Assembly: GCA_034008185.1 (NCBI GenBank)
Contig: CM067082.1
Coordinates: 123,071,988 to 123,135,987 of the forward strand
Length of the DNA stretch: 64,000 nt
Direction of reading: 5' to 3'
From: Gorsachius magnificus
Lineage: Eukaryota; Chordata; Aves; Pelecaniformes; Ardeidae
A program made the translations under genes and the position numbers. The notes under the pieces are model-generated. The model saw only the letters and a program-made list of their open reading frames with translations. It was not told where the DNA came from and made no database searches. Positions 61,884-64,000 of the stretch are shown here, piece by piece. Position 1 is the stretch's first letter; each line of letters opens with the position of its first letter.

Positions 61884-64000
61884 GTATTGTATGCTGCAAC
61901 CCTTAGATTTGCTACTTGATACACTGCTTAATTCTAAATACGTGTCTGGAATCCTCTGGAATTAATAGCAAAATACAAAATACATAACCTGAGCTCAGCA
62001 AAACTCAAGAGACGTTGCAGAATTATAAATGAAAGAAATTGTTTTTTGAGGAAAGTCTGCTAACTCTGGCATGGAACATGACAACCAACAGCTGATGCTC
62101 GAGAAGCAAAGGCTGGCAGGGTGCCTACTCCAGTAACTAGATAACTTGGTTAAGTAGAGTGCAATTCCCCATGCTGAAATCTGATCCCGACTGCAACAAG
62201 CGTTCACATTCCTGTCATTTTCTTTTGTGTGTGATCATTAAAAATAATGTATCTTCAGCTGTTTAATGTCTTCTTTTATAACAAATATATCCCTTGTGTG
62301 AGTCAGTCAACCACTAGTATTTTTTCTATAGCACGAGTATTTCTGCTTCCTGTCTAAATACTTTGTGGGCTAATACTTTCAAATGTGGTACCACAGCTTA
62401 GTAAGTGAAGGTTGTATACAACACATCAAGGTCTGAGTGTTTATGAAAATAATTCCCCGATAAGAGAATAATTATTAAGTATGGGTGAAAAATACTAAAT
62501 TTAAACCAGCCAAGTTACCAAAATTGCTAAGCTTGAGACATATGTTAAAAAGAGATAAAACTTAAATAATCTGGTGCCTAGCAGAATAAGAATTTTTGAA
62601 AGCTGTCTCGTTCTGACTAGATGTAACAGAAGTGCAGTAGCGAAGGCTATACAACCCAGAAATTCAGTCAGAGAAGGCCTTCTAAGAGGCTTCCTTTAGG
62701 AAACAAGAAGTGGTTTTGACCATCTCTGAGGATGCATCATTTTGTACATTATGTTTTAGAACTGAGAAAAAGGAGTGCCATGTGATCTTTCCTAAGTCTT
62801 GGGAAGTGTCACAGGCAAGAGTAAAAATAAGGGGCGGGGGGGGGAAGCAAAACTGTCAAAGCAATAATCAAATTTCATAGAATCATAGAATCATTTAGGT
62901 TAGAAAAGACCTTTAAGATCATCAAGTCCAACCGTTAACCTAGCACTGCCATCCCACCACTAAACCATGTCCCTAAGCAAAGGGGACTTTGAATTACTTG
63001 AATTTAAAGTTCAAGTAATGTATCTGGTTCTTTATTGTGGTACTTCCGTTCTAAGATGATGTGTATAGAGCACTGCAGTTACCAGTGTAACATCAAATTG
63101 GAGTAACAAAGTGGTGAATAAAGGTTGGTACTGAGCTTAATGTTAGATTGAATTAAAGGAAGAGATTCTCTCCTGAATATTGGATAACTCGGTACAAAGA
63201 CTACTTTTTCTAAAGAGGAATTTTAATACATAAGGGGGCTTGGGCTGTTAACAACTATTGTTCTAATACGTGCAATAAGAGACGTGAGCATATAGAGTGC
63301 TAAAGTTACTGTAATAGCATGGGGTGGAGGAATATTAGGAAGGGAGGGCAGTATAGGAGGAAAGACATTTCATGCAGCATGCAAGCATTAAATATTTCTC
63401 TTTGCATCCGGAGCTGTTGCTTATTGCTTGTTTGTGCAAGCATTTTGATGCTTACTCTGGATAACTTGTTCATGCAGATAGTATGTAATCCATGGAATAG
63501 ATAGGCAAAATTATAAAATAACAGAGATCTTGTTCTATTACTAGAATTTAGGGTAACTCCACTTAGCACCATGACCTTGCTCTGGAATTATAACAGTTTA
63601 AGTGAGAGCTAAGTTTAACCTATGAATTATAGTGACATCTGGGGTTAATCTGGATGCAGTATGTGAGAGAGTGTTGCTCTTGGTGGATTAGGGCATAGCT
63701 GAGAGTAATTAGTACCTCTTTTATGTTTTTTTTAAAACAAGTAGAGGATGTTCAGTAAATAACTGGATGCCTGTGGAAAAAATGCTAACAGATTTGCAAA
63801 ATGAGTAACAAAGAAGAAAGTAAAACTGCATTTGAGCCATGTAGGTGGTTAAGGAATTAAATTCATAGTGGGAAATAGGAATTTGACTCGAAAATAAAAT
63901 TGTCTTTGTCTGTAGGCATTACACATCAAGGTGTTGATCCTGGTCAGTTTAGTTGAGTTCATCCAGAAGGGAGAATTTACAGCTGAGGAGGAGTGGCTGC
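61884..64000 (+). other. OSBPL3: Intron 15, 5' part (runs off the window)
   Basis: GT at 61884 (GTATTG). No sequence encoding VSHHPP was found before the end, so the intron is at least 2.1 kb unless an exon was missed. It holds the younger CR1 copy (62874-62978), a G4-C-G9 run (62831-62844) and an acceptor-like site at 63914-63915. Confidence 0.75.
62874..62978 (-). repeat. CR1 LINE 3' end, 5'-truncated
   Basis: Reading the plus strand there is a duplicated ATAGAATCAT unit, then TTTAGGTTAGAAAAGACC, AAGATCATCAAGTCCAACCG and an end of CACTAAACCATGTCCCTAAGC. This is the reverse complement of the 3' end and 8-bp tail repeat of avian CR1 elements, so the copy lies antisense to OSBPL3. About 105 bp remain; 5' truncation is normal for CR1. 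It closely matches the remembered neoavian consensus, so it is fairly young. Confidence 0.93.

Noticed and set aside
61884..64000. The next OSBPL3 exon, starting VSHHPP
   Set aside because: I looked for a sequence encoding the paired His and Pro after an acceptor and saw none before the window end.
1..64000. CRISPR arrays, bacterial operons, tRNA or rRNA genes
   Set aside because: No spaced direct repeats, operon-like gene packing or recognisable structural RNA was seen. The window has the features of vertebrate intronic DNA.

Overview
The window looks like AT-rich vertebrate nuclear DNA, most likely from a bird. The evidence is GT-AG introns of very different sizes, homopolymer and G/T-rich tracts typical of avian introns, a CR1 LINE 3' end of the kind common in neoavian birds (62.87 kb, minus strand), and a second, older CR1-like 3' end (57.64 kb, plus strand) of a type shared with turtles and crocodilians. 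The species cannot be read from the sequence.

I can support one protein-coding gene, OSBPL3 (oxysterol-binding-protein-related protein 3, ORP3), on the plus strand and truncated at its 3' end by the window edge. I could place 15 consecutive coding exons between 31,333 and 61,883. All have GT-AG boundaries and consistent phases, and together they give 629 codons. They encode the N-terminal leader, the whole PH domain (coding exons 2-5), a Ser-rich/basic linker, a coiled-coil-like stretch, a canonical two-phenylalanine FFAT motif (coding exon 12), an acidic Ser/Asp segment, and the first part of the sterol/phosphoinositide-binding ORD (coding exons 14-15). The last exon seen ends exactly at the Glu-Gln that opens the family fingerprint EQVSHHPP. 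The rest of the ORD lies beyond base 64,000.

Layout: 1-31,332 contains no gene I can support. I infer that it is the long intron upstream of the first coding exon, possibly with some promoter or intergenic DNA. It holds a short 99-bp inverted-repeat element at 15.5 kb, a weak CR1-like relic near 8.0 kb, a perfect CRE octamer at 28.95 kb, and an RFX X-box with a nearby POU octamer at 30.6 kb. From 31,333 to 61,883 the exons alternate with introns of 100 to 8,795 nt. From 61,884 to 64,000 is the next intron, with the younger CR1 copy and a small open segment behind an acceptor-like site at the very end.

Points worth a second look are a leader with five upstream ATGs, one uORF overlapping the ORP3 start; a 207-nt intron that stays open in frame; a 100-nt intron carrying an ATT microsatellite; canonical G-quadruplex motifs in two introns; and a symmetric FFAT exon with an atypical donor. 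I found no evidence of an undescribed multi-gene system. This is an ordinary vertebrate gene locus, and the most interesting signals are regulatory or splicing-related.
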